From Ailanthus altissimus (Eukaryota > Streptophyta > Magnoliopsida > Sapindales > Simaroubaceae): a DNA stretch of 64,000 bases. The notes beneath the pieces were generated by a model, which searched no databases, had not been told where the DNA came from, and was given only the letters and a program-made list of their open reading frames with translations. Shown piece after piece: positions 50,995 to 62,199 of the stretch. A program made the translations under genes and the position numbers. The stretch spans positions 14,187,688-14,251,687 of the forward strand of contig OX327691.1 of assembly GCA_946807835.1 (NCBI GenBank), given 5' to 3'. Numbering within the stretch: position 1 is the stretch's first letter; each line of letters starts with the position of its first letter.

Positions 50995-51400
50995 TATATT
51001 GTGTAATTATAGTTTCAAGACAGATTTTATCAAAAATTTTGATGATGGTATATTTTTATCATAATTTTTTTTACACTAAAACCTTTTTTAAAAAAAATAA
51101 TGTGGAAGTATTGAAAGAAGATGAGTATGCATGTATGAGAAGATTTTATTAAATAAAACAAAGTACTACACCTAATGAGGGGATATCATGTAATGGAATT
51201 TCCTTCTCATAAAATATATGTAAAAAAAATTAATACATAGAAAAGGAAATTTTGCAATAGAAAGCAAGGAAAGGGATGCAAATATATATACAAGCAAAAC
51301 AAGACAAATTAAGCATTAATGAAACCTGTAAATAAAAAACAATTAGCATCTTTAACACGAAATGTACATATGAGCTCCATAAGGAGTCAAGGAGGCACCC
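50995..51400. other. Short intergenic stretch before the PI pseudogene
   Basis: AT-rich DNA with no recognised feature. A PI exon 7 counterpart would be expected near here for the unit at 51.4-52.9 kb, but I find none. Confidence 0.5.
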
Positions 51401-51638
51401 ACCACATTAAATATTCGCCCAAGTTGGGCATCATATCATTGCAAATACCAGGATTGAATTGATTTGAGGTAATAATTCTCCTAGCTCCAACATGTTTCTG
51501 CGTAAATTCAGTCAAAACAAAGGGCGAAGTTAGGCACATATACCAAGTTTTCACCACATCAAAAACATCTTTGCATATACATATACATACTTTTCTAACT
51601 TCTAACAATTGAAAAGATACATAGGAGTACATAGAATT

Positions 51639-51640
<2 letters not shown>

Positions 51641-51698
<58 letters not shown>

Positions 51699-51709
51699 TG
51701 AGAGAGAGA
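51641..51709 (+). repeat. (AC)n(AT)n microsatellite
   Basis: About 19 AC units, then about 10 AT units, then a short GA run. Located in the pseudogene intron. Confidence 0.95.
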
Positions 51710-52075
51710 CCAAGAAGCTGATTGATTGTAAATCATATAAATCATCACTCATGATAAGATATTAAATTAAGATTACGTGTATTTTAATTAATTAACTTTG
51801 TTTTTCTGAACATCGGTAAGGTCATTTCCAAGAGGTTCTTTGAAGGCCATTAGCTCTTTTTGGTTCAAATGGGTGATGATACGCTCTTCCTTGAGAGTTG
51901 CAATCCAAAAACACCACTTACATTACATATATAAAACATTTTTGAAAGACAGAAAAAAATAGAGAAAGAGAAGCATATTGAAGAATTTAAATAATTACCT
52001 GAGTTTGATCTGCATGTTGTCATATTTTTTCTTGATCTTCCCAATTTCATTGATGAGGTTCTTGATTTGATTCAG

Positions 52076-52078
<3 letters not shown>

Positions 52079-52142
<64 letters not shown>
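52079..52142 (+). repeat. (GA)n microsatellite
   Basis: About 32 uninterrupted AG units, directly next to the exon 3 relic acceptor of the PI pseudogene. On the minus strand this is a (CT)n tract close to the exon 3 acceptor. Confidence 0.95.
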
Positions 52143-52148
<6 letters not shown>

Positions 52149-53066
52149 ATTAGTTGTAAAATATCTAAAAACATATAACTTTGTGAAGTTCTCCCCTCAT
52201 AGCCCAAAAAACAAAAAAAGAGAGAAAGAAGGGCATGCAGTTTATAAACAGATTTTTTTTTTTTTACTTTTGTAAATAAATGTCTTATGATATTATCTGC
52301 TGTTTTATTCAGTGCTGCTCTTACTCTATTAATTTAAATCCTAGAGTTGTCTCTATGAATGCATTAGCGTTAGGTAGGGTGGCTGAGAAAGGGTAAAGGT
52401 TTAGAGGAGATCTGTAAGGGAAAATACAACTAACTCCCATATATAGTCATTATTATAAGCTTTTGCAAAGAAAAGAACAAGTGATATTACCAGATTTGTT
52501 TCATAGATGTTACATTTCATATGATATTATGTTTCTTTTTCAATTAAAAGTCCCATAAAAAAGGAACAATAAAATATGCAGAGAGAGATATATAATAAAG
52601 AGAGATATCCCATTTTTAGTTCTGTTTCATAGAATCATAGTTTATGTTTCTTTAATTGCACATCTTTTTTTAGCAAAGTAAGCATATCATTTTCCATTGG
52701 AACAAGGATGGGACTCAGATAATAATCATTTCGGAGAAATTAAACAAAAGGGCTGGAGCAAATATTAAGAGAGAGAGCCAGCTGAGTGGGAAAGAGAGCA
52801 CTTAATAAACATTCTATAACTCCTTTGCCTTCTTTATGATTTCAATCCTGTACTTTGAGTAAATAGTCTGCATGTTGTTGCATAAGTACTCAATGCACTT
52901 GATCATAGTCTTTCCTCTTACCATCTTTTTGTAAAAACCCAATAACTTATTCACCTTTTTCTCTTTAGCTACTTGTTCTCCTTGCTTGCAAAAATGAATA
53001 TGAAGATATTAAATCAAAAGTGGGATAGTAAAAGATCTAGATGACCTTTCTAGTTTGGGTTTGAGG

Positions 53067-53787
53067 GAAGACACTCCTAAAGCTTGACCTAAAGGACATT
53101 TACATTTTCATATTTTAAAAATTATCCTAAAACATCTCCTTTTCTTTTCATTACTTTGGAGTCATTAAGGTTAAGATGAAAATTTTCATATTAAAAACAC
53201 ATGGGAAAATATTATAAATTAAAAAAACTTATAAAATAATTAAATAAAAATAATATGTAAGAAAAATTAGCTGGCCATTGTCAACATGGCCTTTGCCGGC
53301 AGTTGATTAAGTCATAATTAATACTATTAAACTCAAAATCTCTAGAGTGACACAATTGTATGACTATTTTTATTAAAGAAGCATCGAAAGAATGCAAAGT
53401 AAGGAGGTAAACATTGATGGCCACTTTAACTGTCGTTAAATGATGCACGTTATCATTAAATAGATCTTCATTTAATTATTCATATGGTGATGACAGATGC
53501 CGTGGTCGGCTATTGCTTTTTTTAAATTTATTTTTATTTAATCATTTTATGTTTGTTTAATTAAAATATTAAAAGAAATCAATAGCATTATGCCATGTAT
53601 CCGTTTCTCTTTACTTTTTAAAATTTAAATACTTTATAAGTTTTTTAATTAAAGATATAAAATAAAATAATTATAAATCATTAAATTTAACAAATTTTTA
53701 ATGAGTGTTTTAGAATACTTTTTAAAATAAAAGGTGTAAGTATCCTTCGGATGAAATTTTGTTAGGGGCATGATCATCATTTCCCAA
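53067..53787. mobile_element. 721-bp insertion with 9-bp duplication in the PI pseudogene promoter
   Basis: Identical 9-mers ggtttgagg flank it at 53058-53066 and 53788-53796. In PI copies 1 and 2 the corresponding promoter runs uninterrupted from gggtttga into the promoter block. The ends are weakly inverted (GGGAAGACACT against GGGAAATGATG if the boundary is shifted by two bases). A 9-bp duplication suggests a Mutator-like non-autonomous element. No ORF inside. Confidence 0.7.
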
Positions 53788-53799
53788 GGTTTGAGGTTA

Positions 53800-54080
53800 A
53801 TAATTAAAACTTTGAAGTAACTCAGTAACAGGAAGGTTTTGTTTGTGGGCTATATTGTCAAAGCCAAGCTGACTGCAATTATAATTATTTGACATTTGAA
53901 TTGATTTTTTGGCTTTGTTATTTTGAATTTTGTTTCAACTTCTTAACCATAGGTCAAGATATTGATATGATTATAGAAGCTTAGCCTTATGTTAGAAACA
54001 TGGACAAGACATGATGTGGTTATGTTTGCATCTCATAATTGGTCTTGGACTCAAGATCCTATTTCAGAAAGAAAAAAAAG
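53800..54080 (-). promoter_or_regulatory. Displaced promoter block of the PI pseudogene
   Basis: Contains gtcaaagccaagct (53857), tttggctttgttat (53908), accataggtc and ggacaagac, in the same order as in the intact PI promoters. The insertion at 53067-53787 now places it about 0.9 kb from the pseudogene ATG instead of about 0.2 kb. Confidence 0.6.
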
Positions 54081-54358
54081 AATTATCTGAATTTAAAAAT
54101 CTGTATATCTTTTCATTTTTTTTTTTGGTGGGTATAATTAATGCATTTTTTGGATGCAAAAATAAAATCCCACTCTTAATTTCATAGATGCTTAACTAGA
54201 TAGTATCATCCAAACAAAATTATTACAAGTTCACGTAAGCTCTTTATACAAGTCTTTGCTAAATATGATAAAGCAAGTTTATAGTTTCACACATCTAACA
54301 TCACAAATCCTTGAGATGCTGATCAAAGTGTTTTGTTTTTCAAGGAACTTTACATTAT

Positions 54359-56127
54359 TCAGATCCTCTCATGGAGATTTGGCTGAATAGGCTGCACGCG
54401 GAAGGCGAACGGCATATGTGAACTGTAGTCATTCTCTCGATGATGAAGGTGATGATATCCATTATCAATTTGCCCAGCATTATTCTCCATAGCTATCTGT
54501 TGTTGCTGTTGTTTGGCTATCTCATGTTGCCGCTGCATAATGAAGAAGTGATAATCATATATTCATCATTCACTCTTTTCAAGTTAAAACAAGCAAATTA
54601 GCTTTGGTCTCATCATGATTGGATGGATAGACCTTAGAGCAATACATTCATCAACCTTATATATATATAGAACCTTAACTATAGCATGGCTTGTCTATGC
54701 TCACAATATTTCATATATAGGTAATAAATGTCCATAAATAGTTCAAAGTTTATTTCTAAACATGTTTCTAAAAAATGGATAAGGATAATTGAATGCTACT
54801 CCAATACTTTAGAATGTAAAATAGTAATATAATTATTGAGTGAGTTGGTTCACCTACATTAATTAAAAAATAGTTGATATTTGAGTTTATAAGTAAGATG
54901 GTCACTTCATCCACTAAATTAGTTTTTTGGGTTGGGCACATGGATCATAAACTTTCCCCTTATAAGCCTAATGCCGCCCTCCCCCTAACAAATCGCATTA
55001 AGCAAGATCCTAGTAACCAGAATGTGAATGTACTCACTGTAGAATGAAACAGTTGGTGTTGAGCTACTACTGGTGAAGATTTCGTTTAATAAGTTGGTTC
55101 TCTCATATTAGCTAAAAAATGATTAATACTTGAGTTTATAAGTAAAATGATCACTCCATTCAATAGATTAGTATTTTGGATTGGACACTTAAATCTTACG
55201 TTTCCCCCTTATAAGCCCAAGATTGCAACAATAATTTTAAAAAATTTCAAACAACAAATACAATAAAAATGCACGCAACTAGAACTATTACAAACACTAA
55301 ACACTTAACTTACTCTTTAATTAGTTCTTAAGTACTAACCAAAGACATGCAAGATCCTTTTTCAGAGAGTTCTATAAGCCTACATTGAGGGAAGCAAGAG
55401 TTAATGTACCTATTCAACATCTTCTTCTCTTTCCATTCCTTTTAATTTGCTCTCAGTGACCATCTTGTTAAGTATCTAATTTTCAAATTAATCATGTAAA
55501 TTATCAACTTTCCTTGTATGTTAACTAACCAAATATTGAAACATTTGCATCCAAGGTCCTGGTCCCTTACAATATATTTCCTACCTAGAGCGCTCAATGA
55601 TACTCTGAGTGTTGCAAAAAATCACATTACTAAATCTATTTTCATCTAAAGGGCCGGTTTGTGCACATAATTTCCTTCATGGCCATTTCTAGTTATAGCA
55701 TTACAATATGCACCCAAGATTTAAAATGATACATATATATCGTGAAGGTAAGAGAAGGTCTGATAATACCAGAACGAATTTAAGGTAACTGTTATCCTCC
55801 TCCAACATTTTTCCCTATGTAAAACCAGAAGAAAGAAAATGTTAACTTTAGCAAATATTGTACATTTTTTTCTAACTAAATTAAAATATAAGAGCATATA
55901 TATACATACATATATATATATATATATAGCTGAGTACAGATTGTATCCTATCACTCTGAAAGATTAAGCTAAAAGATAATTTCTACATTACTCAATACAT
56001 ACATTTTTCCTCATACGCTCCACTAATTCGTTCTGCTACAAAGGAAAAGAAGAATAAGAACATAGAAAATTAGACCTTCCTCGATAAAAATCCTATCAAT
56101 TAATGCAATCAAGTGGTTGTAATCATG

Positions 56128-56168
<41 letters not shown>

Positions 56169-57493
56169 CACTAGCCTGTTTGTTGCGAATAGCGGTGGCG
56201 CCATCTTCAAGGGCTTTCTCTAAGGCCATAAGCTCTTTGATTTTCAAAGATTGAATATCCTCCGCCTTGAGGTGCCTGCAGAAACATAAAACCATTTTTC
56301 AGAGAAATAAAATGAGAGAGAAGAGGCAAAGGATAAAACTCAAGATTAAATGTACCTCAGCTTGATCTGTAGGCTGTCGTTCTCTTTCTTGATTCTATCA
56401 ATTTCATTGCTCAGGTCCTTGAATTTTCCAATAACCAAAAAAAAAAAAAGAATAGGGTTAATTTGTGAGAACAACAATATTGTAAAATTTATATACAATT
56501 TTATGAAAGGAGAGAGTACTTTACTTCAATTGATCCATAACCCCAAAAAGAGAGAGACAGAAAGAAAGAACACAGCCATTGTGTAGAGATCTGTTTAATT
56601 ATCTGTGTTATTAATAAAAAAAACCCTAGAATACCTCTATGAGAGTGTACAAAGGGAGGGTTTATAAGAAGATTGGGTCATGGAAATGGTACATTTATTA
56701 TGACTAAATTCTTAACTCTAGTATTTCTCGTTAAATCTTTTGCAAGGATAAGGAAGGGGAGTAATTACATGTTATTACCAGATCTGTTCATAGATGTTAC
56801 ATCTCTCTTAGTTTTATGCTGCATCTTCTATAGAAAGAAACAATAAAATATGCAGAAAAAGAAAAAAGAAAAGGACTAGTACTTCAACATCCCATTTCTA
56901 GATCTGTTCACAGATTTTGTAATCCATGTTTCTTAACACATTTTTAGTAAAAGAAACCATGCCATTTTCCATTGGAACATGCATGGAACTTCAGATGCTT
57001 ATTTCACTGAAAACAAAAGAGCTGAAGCAAATATGAAGAGAGAATTAAATTAGGGCACACAAAAAATTCTGTAATTTTATATATTATTAATTACCTCATG
57101 CTTAAGATCCCACAACTTCTTCGATGACTGCTTGTGATATCCGTCCAAAATCTCAACCATCCTTTACCATAAAAACAACAAAAAAAAAAATCCCAGAAAA
57201 AAAAACCCATCAAAGACATGAGATTAAAGAAAAAAAAGAAGAGAAGCTGATCATAGAAAAAATAAAAGAAACAGAAAAGTCAAGGGATCAAGCAAAGAAA
57301 CAAATACATACGCAGCACTACAGTACTCGTGCATCTTCCCAGAGCTAGCAATAATGATGAGAGAAACCTTAGCATCACAGAGAACAGCGATCTCTTTTGC
57401 CTTCTTTACTAACCCATTTCTCCTCTTTGAATAAGTCACCTGCCTGTTGCTTAAGTTCTCAATCCTCTTGATCTCAATCTTGCCTCTTCCCAT
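54359..57493 (-). CDS. PI: PISTILLATA-like MADS-box protein, copy 2 (7 exons)
   Basis: Exons in order: 57493-57312, 57161-57095, 56417-56356, 56275-56176, 56032-56003, 55814-55770, 54532-54359, i.e. 182, 67, 62, 100, 30, 45 and 174 nt; total 660 nt, 219 aa. The protein has the MADS domain ([12 protein letters not shown]), K domain and C-terminal PI motif [18 protein letters not shown]. Compared with copy 1, exon 1 is six bases shorter (CSAA instead of CSPSTS), MADS strand residues read [10 protein letters not shown] rather than [10 protein letters not shown], and the C-terminus has a poly-Gln stretch. Intron 4 uses a GC donor, as in copy 1. Frame and splice sites are otherwise intact, so I expect function as a class-B partner, possibly diverged from copy 1. 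Confidence 0.94.
56129..56172 (+). repeat. (TA)n(CA)n microsatellite
   Basis: About 15 TA units followed by about six CA units, immediately downstream of exon 4 in intron 4 of PI copy 2. Confidence 0.95.
56775..56800 (-). promoter_or_regulatory. Conserved intron-2 element a, PI copy 2
   Basis: Plus-strand ttaccagatctgttcata, identical over 18 bases to PI copy 1 (45512) and with one substitution and one inserted T in the pseudogene (52487). Confidence 0.5.
56888..56913 (-). promoter_or_regulatory. Conserved intron-2 element b, PI copy 2
   Basis: Plus-strand catcccatttctagatctgt, matching PI copy 1 at 45625 with one difference in 20 bases. Confidence 0.5.
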
Positions 57494-57730
57494 CTTTCTA
57501 ATTACACCAAAAACTCTATTCTTTTTTCTTCACCTTCTTCTCTTTATTAGCTTCCTTTGTTCTTCTTAAAGTGCTTGCAGAAATGGGAGAGAAAGATATA
57601 TGAAGAGATAATGAATTCAAAGATGGTAAAAAAGAGAGAGGAAAGTAAAAGGGTAGCTTTCTATTTAGAGTTTGAGAATAATCAAACTTTCCAAGCGACT
57701 CAGAAAGGAAGGGTTTGTTAACGGGGTGTT

Positions 57731-58125
57731 GACAAAGACAAGGCATCTGACATATTTGAATTGTTATTTTTCTTTCTTGGCTTTGTTAGTTTTTATTTTG
57801 TAATTGTTTCAACTTCTTTACCATCGGTCTGATTGATTCTCTGTCTGCATGAACTTGATATTAATTGACAGGTTTAGCCTTAGAGGGTTAAAAAATAAGG
57901 AAACGTGGACAAGACAAGATATTGTAACCTTGGGTTACTAATTAAGATTCATATTTTATCAACTATCTAGGTTGTCTTAATTTGATACGTAACATGATGA
58001 TCAAGTTGTGATCATTTTACTGGACGCGTGTCAAGATCTAAGGTGTTGAAGTTTGTGATGGTTGTCCTGTCCAGGCTCTAGGGTTTGAGTGATGGAAGAT
58101 CTTAACCATCAAATCAACATCAAAG
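57731..58125 (-). promoter_or_regulatory. Promoter of PI copy 2 with blocks shared across the array
   Basis: From about 240 bases upstream of the ATG: gacaaagacaagg (57731), cttggctttgttag (57776), accatcggtctgat, ggacaagac, gcgtgtcaagatctaagg (58025) and gggtttgagtgatgg. Order and spacing agree with PI copy 1 and, in part, with the remnant unit 4. Confidence 0.6.
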
Positions 58126-58129
58126 ATCG

Positions 58130-59000
58130 AAGTATGAAGGGTTTTATCAATCGCTCTTCTTCACAAAACCAAACAAAATTTCAAAAATGTGCAAATTAAT
58201 GAAAATCTTGACAGTAATTATTTTTGAATGTACATTTAAAATATCAAAAATAGAAAAGGATTTAGGTGAGATGATTTTAATACTAAACATCCAATAACAT
58301 CAACTCATGTTTCAAAAATTTTTCCCCCCAAAATCATTAATATTATCATTATAAATATTGGTCAATCTTAAAATGAATGTGTAATGCATAAAATATGGTT
58401 ACCTTTGAGTCATTAATTCAAAATAAATAAAAAATGATAAGAAAATTAAGATTTTAATTTAGTTATTTAATTTTAACTTGATTTATTTTTCGTTTTAGAT
58501 AAATTCGTGCTTGACTTCTTAAATCTTATTATGTTTATTTCTCTTTTATATTTTTTTTCTTTATTTATTGTAAATTCTATATTTAATTAAACATTCATCA
58601 ATTAGAATACAATGCAATACTTCTCTAAATCCCTACAATAAATGTGGAAAGATTTTAAATCTCAAGCTCTCACCTTTGCTTTAAGAAAAAAAAAGGTAAA
58701 TAAATAAAAACACTGTTGCCGTTCCATTAAACAAGGTAAATAGATCTAGTCAAATTTGGACAAAATATCATTTTTAGCGAAAAAAGAAAATAAATATGAA
58801 GCTTAAAAATGTTTATCTAACCATTGGCCACAACACATTGCTGTTTGTATAGAAATGGTCATCCTCTAAATGCTAATTATAACATAACAACTGACTCTTA
58901 ATTTCATTACTTGATTGACACTTAAATCACAGACGTACTCAAATGGTGGTAGTATGAAGCTTTTGTAATTAAATCAATCAGACAATCAACTGTTAGACAT
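58130..59000. other. Spacer between PI copy 2 promoter and unit 4
   Basis: AT-rich, no gene recognised. Confidence 0.5.
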
Positions 59001-59006
59001 TATCCA

Positions 59007-59009
<3 letters not shown>

Positions 59010-59077
<68 letters not shown>
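59010..59077 (+). repeat. (AT)n(GA)n microsatellite
   Basis: About 20 AT units continuing into about 14 GA units. Further AT-only tracts are at about 59669-59697 and 59973-60008. Confidence 0.95.
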
Positions 59078-59079
<2 letters not shown>

Positions 59080-59278
59080 TACAGCTAGATATGATTAAGA
59101 TCAAAGTCATATAGATGTATATATAGCAAACCCATCTTATAGTTAGACTTAAGTTGAATTATATGAAAATCTCAATAAAGCAACATAAGTTGATATATAA
59201 GAAGCTTATTTATACATACCAATTTCTTATTAAAAGATGAACAATCTGGGTTAATAAAAATCACTTCTATCTAATATC

Positions 59279-59666
59279 TATCACAACTCCTTGAGATGCT
59301 GAGAGTGTCCTTCAAGGAAATTAATATTAGCATCTTAATTCACTCTGTGGTTTGGCTGAAGGACCAAGATTCTCTCATGAGTTAAACTTTCACTCAAGTA
59401 AACACATACATGTAATTGGTAATTGATAAAAATAGTAAAAGAATAGACTTGATCATTTATATTTAAGTGTTAACATGTGTTAGAAGATTTTTAAAAGTTT
59501 AGGTAAGTTTAGTTTAAAAGGGAATCATAATTTTAGGTTGAACAGGTTACTGTTGCACCACGCACAAGGCAAGACACAAAATTAATGTTAATATGAATTT
59601 ATTTTGTGTGAAACTCGTATCATGCATGATATGTAATTTGCCCATAATTTAATAGTTATGCTGACA

Positions 59667-59704
<38 letters not shown>

Positions 59705-59970
59705 GTGATCGAATGTAAAACATGTCAAATATGAATATTTTCATCAAATATTCATCGTCGACCCAACATTGACCGGTGAAATGAAATTGCATGATCAGGA
59801 TATCCTTGGTCTCCTTCACAATTGATCAACCATTTTCTATCCAATATTCATGATGCTGTAAATGTTGCAAACTCACATTGCTATATCTATTTTCGTCATC
59901 TAAAAGGGTTTTGGCTAATTTCCTCCATTTTAATCAGTTGCCAGTTACAACACTTTTAATCTGCACCCCA

Positions 59971-60011
<41 letters not shown>

Positions 60012-60540
60012 ATGGTGATTGAAGGAAGATGGTACATGCTAGAAGGAACTCGAAGTGATTATTCTCCTCCTCCAACAAATTTTCCTATATGCATACAACC
60101 AAAAATTGTCAAAATTAGGCCAAAATATAATAAATTCTTCACCTGCTGTAAGAAGTAAGAACATTAACACAGCATTGTACATACTAACTGTTAACGTAAA
60201 GATACAAGAGTATATGTCAACCAATATTCAGCAGTACTTTGCTAGTAATCCTTTTTACAAATGGAGATTAAATTAAAATTTAGTTTTTGATTTATTCACG
60301 TAGACATACATTTAATTTTTTTCATCCGTTCTTCAGCTTTAATATCATCTGCCAAATTAACAAATAGAAAAGCTACACCTAATTTTTAACCATATGATCA
60401 AGAGCTTCGGTCAAGTGATTATAATAATTTATAAATCATGTTAGTTTTAGTGGCTCTTTTGGCAAGGATGGGTGGATAGGTGAGGTTATTTTGGAGGGTT
60501 TCTTCCGAGGACATATGCTCTTAGGAAATTTCCAATTGTT
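59279..60540 (-). pseudogene. PISTILLATA-like remnant (unit 4)
   Basis: Keeps decayed 3' parts only. A 3' region at about 59279-59370 shares ccttgagatgctga and tttggctgaa with PI copy 2. An exon 6 relic lies at about 60042-60088 (minus-strand GGAAAATTTGTTGGAGGAGG) and an exon 5 relic at about 60308-60340 (GAACGGATGAAAAAAAT). A weak exon 4 relic is at about 60460-60530. MADS exon 1 and exons 2-3 are missing, although promoter-like sequence remains upstream of them at 60735-61160. No protein expected. Confidence 0.65.
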
Positions 60541-60650
60541 AACGTATTATCTGTTGATTATATAGTTATTAAGCATAATTTGTTCATAGATATGTTAGAT
60601 CTGAATATTTTTAAGCCGAGTTTACTACTAAAAGATGAAGATGAACAAGG

Positions 60651-60722
60651 GCATCTATAGCTCAGTGGTAGAGCGTCAGTCTTGTAAACTGAAGGTCTGT
60701 AATTTGATCCTTCATGGAGGCA
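60651..60722 (+). tRNA. tRNA-Thr(UGU)-like gene, probably degenerate
   Basis: A 72-nt cloverleaf. The D arm is TAGCTCAGTGGTAGAGC. The anticodon arm is TCAGT-CTTGTAA-ACTGA, with anticodon TGT (Thr). The variable region and T arm follow, and the 3' side of the acceptor stem is TGGAGGC-A. The acceptor stem has one A/G mismatch and a wobble pair. The T loop reads TTTGATC where TTCGATC is expected, which weakens the B box. A T10 run follows directly, a Pol III terminator. Probably a decayed nuclear tRNA copy; activity is uncertain. Confidence 0.7.
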
Positions 60723-60732
60723 TTTTTTTTTT
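60723..60732 (+). terminator. Pol III T-run after the tRNA-like gene
   Basis: Ten consecutive T residues immediately 3' of the tRNA discriminator base. Confidence 0.6.
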
Positions 60733-60734
60733 TG

Positions 60735-61160
60735 TGGCTTTGGGTTAAGTATTTTTGTTTCAACTTCTTAATTAACCGTTGGTTTCAAATGATTCTTTGT
60801 GATCTACCTGTTCGTGACTGATAATATTAAACCATATGAGCTTAAGCTTAGGAAGGTGTAATGATCAGGAAACTTTAGCTAGCTAATTGACAAGACAAAG
60901 ACAACGAGATATAATATTGTTAACTAGGAAAGAAGATCAAAGATCATCACCTAGCTAATTGTGATTTATTAGTTAGCTTAGCTAGCTAGGCTGTGTTTGA
61001 TACGTTTGCATCAAGTTGTGAGTTGTGATCATCCATCTATATCGCAATAAGTATCAAGATCCGAGGCCTTGAAGTCTGTGAATATGGTGATCATGTTGTC
61101 TAGTGTCTAGGGTTTGAGTGATGGAGCTAAATGTGGCATTAACTTATAATAACATCTTAA
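60735..61160 (-). promoter_or_regulatory. Promoter relic of PI unit 4
   Basis: Contains tggctttgggtta, tttcaacttcttaa, gtatcaagatccgagg (about 61049) and gggtttgagtgatggagc (about 61110), in the order found upstream of PI copies 1 and 2. The exons it should drive have been deleted. Confidence 0.6.
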
Positions 61161-61169
61161 CCATCAAAA

Positions 61170-61890
61170 TCAAAATCAAAATCATAGCAGGTTTTTAATT
61201 ATCTCAGTTAATAGTGGTACTACTACGGCAATTAAAGGAAGATCCAAAGAGTAAAAAGGGTACCCCAAATGGTGAAGCATATCTCGCGTCGCGCCCCCTG
61301 GTCTAGGAAAAGAAACAAAAGTGATTTTCGGAGTCAAACGAGAAAAGAATGTCTACCTTATCAAACAGGATTGCCCTAGTCCCTAGCTAGCTATTAGCTG
61401 CTACCTAGGACTGCAAGTCTGGAACTATGCTTAATGCTTATGCTATTCTATCATTCTACGTGATCCCAAGCCTAGGCGTTAGTTGCTTGAAATTGTGCAC
61501 TAAGTTTAATTTTTACTAAAATATTGCTTTTGAGTATTAGCATTCATTTGAGATAAATCATGATAAGCGTTTAGATGGAGGTGGATGTCAAGTAATTAAA
61601 GGTAAATTTACATTTATTTTATAATATCTGATTTAGTAGATAAAAATATTTTGGAATCAGACTGCTGAATATTCAATATAGCGTTTCTTACGAAAATACT
61701 CCTAGATGCAATGATATCAAACCTGTTACTTGCCCATCTGAAATAAGAAACACCACGTCATGAGGCACGACCCTTGTGGGCCTTCGATCAGCCCATAAAC
61801 ATTTTGAATGCTACCAAGTTTCAAGTTATTGGAAGTGAAAAGCTGTTTCTTTACAAGAATTTTAATGTTTATCAGTTGGTTCAGTGTCTC
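61170..61890. other. Intergenic DNA right of the PI array
   Basis: Nothing gene-like. A short GC-richer stretch at about 61760-61800 (gaggcacgacccttgtgggcc) resembles the patch at 880-920 and may be another repeat remnant. Confidence 0.4.
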
Positions 61891-61896
61891 CACTAG

Positions 61897-62199
61897 TTGA
61901 AATTCTACTCCGCAATGCAGTCATTTGTTGTACTACAAGCCAGAGCTTACAACAACACAGCAATTTTACAAGGTCGAGCTATCTCTGCACATTCACAAAA
62001 TGGAAGACGGCAAACGCGTCTCATTCCTCATAATGATAGAACCTTAGAAATTATTCAGGATCAGGCCAAAACGCTTTATCAAAGCGGCGAAATACGCCCA
62101 TTGGTTTCTTCATGTGTGCACATGCCCACCCCCAACAAACTTCATTTGGTTGCAAATTTATCTTCACGAAATGGATATCTAGATTCTGCGGATGGTTAG
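61897..62199 (+). CDS. Unrecognised 100-codon ORF
   Basis: An ATG-started ORF of 100 codons, MKFYSAMQSFVVLQAR at its start and GNGYLDSADG-like (RNGYLDSADG) at its end. Composition is more protein-like than most intergenic ORFs here, with no long low-complexity runs, but I recognise no domain. No splice-linked neighbour was found. The opposite strand is also partly open (62051-62272). It may be an exon of a decayed gene or a chance ORF; I give no function. Confidence 0.25.
   Translation: MKFYSAMQSFVVLQARAYNNTAILQGRAISAHSQNGRRQTRLIPHNDRTLEIIQDQAKTLYQSGEIRPLVSSCVHMPTPNKLHLVANLSSRNGYLDSADG

Larger units (their letters stand above)
51420..52924 (-). pseudogene. PISTILLATA-like pseudogene (unit 3)
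   Basis: Exon 1 relic at 52924-52814 reads MVRGKTMIKCIEYL and then SKYRIEIIKKAKEL followed by a stop: recognisably the MADS start but with key residues lost and the second half of the domain missing. Intron-2 blocks a and b are still present. Exon 3 (52060-51999) is intact in length and splice sites and encodes NLINEIGKIKKKYDN. Exon 4 is a relic at about 51900-51799 and exon 6 at about 51500-51448; exon 7 with the PI motif is absent. Exon 2 was not found. Not expected to make a working MADS protein. Confidence 0.85.

Noticed and set aside
15143..61160. Idea that ASHH2 and the PI genes form a functional cluster because ASHH2-type enzymes regulate MADS genes.
   Set aside because: Adjacency alone, with 9 kb of repeats between them and no shared promoter motif, is not evidence of a cluster.
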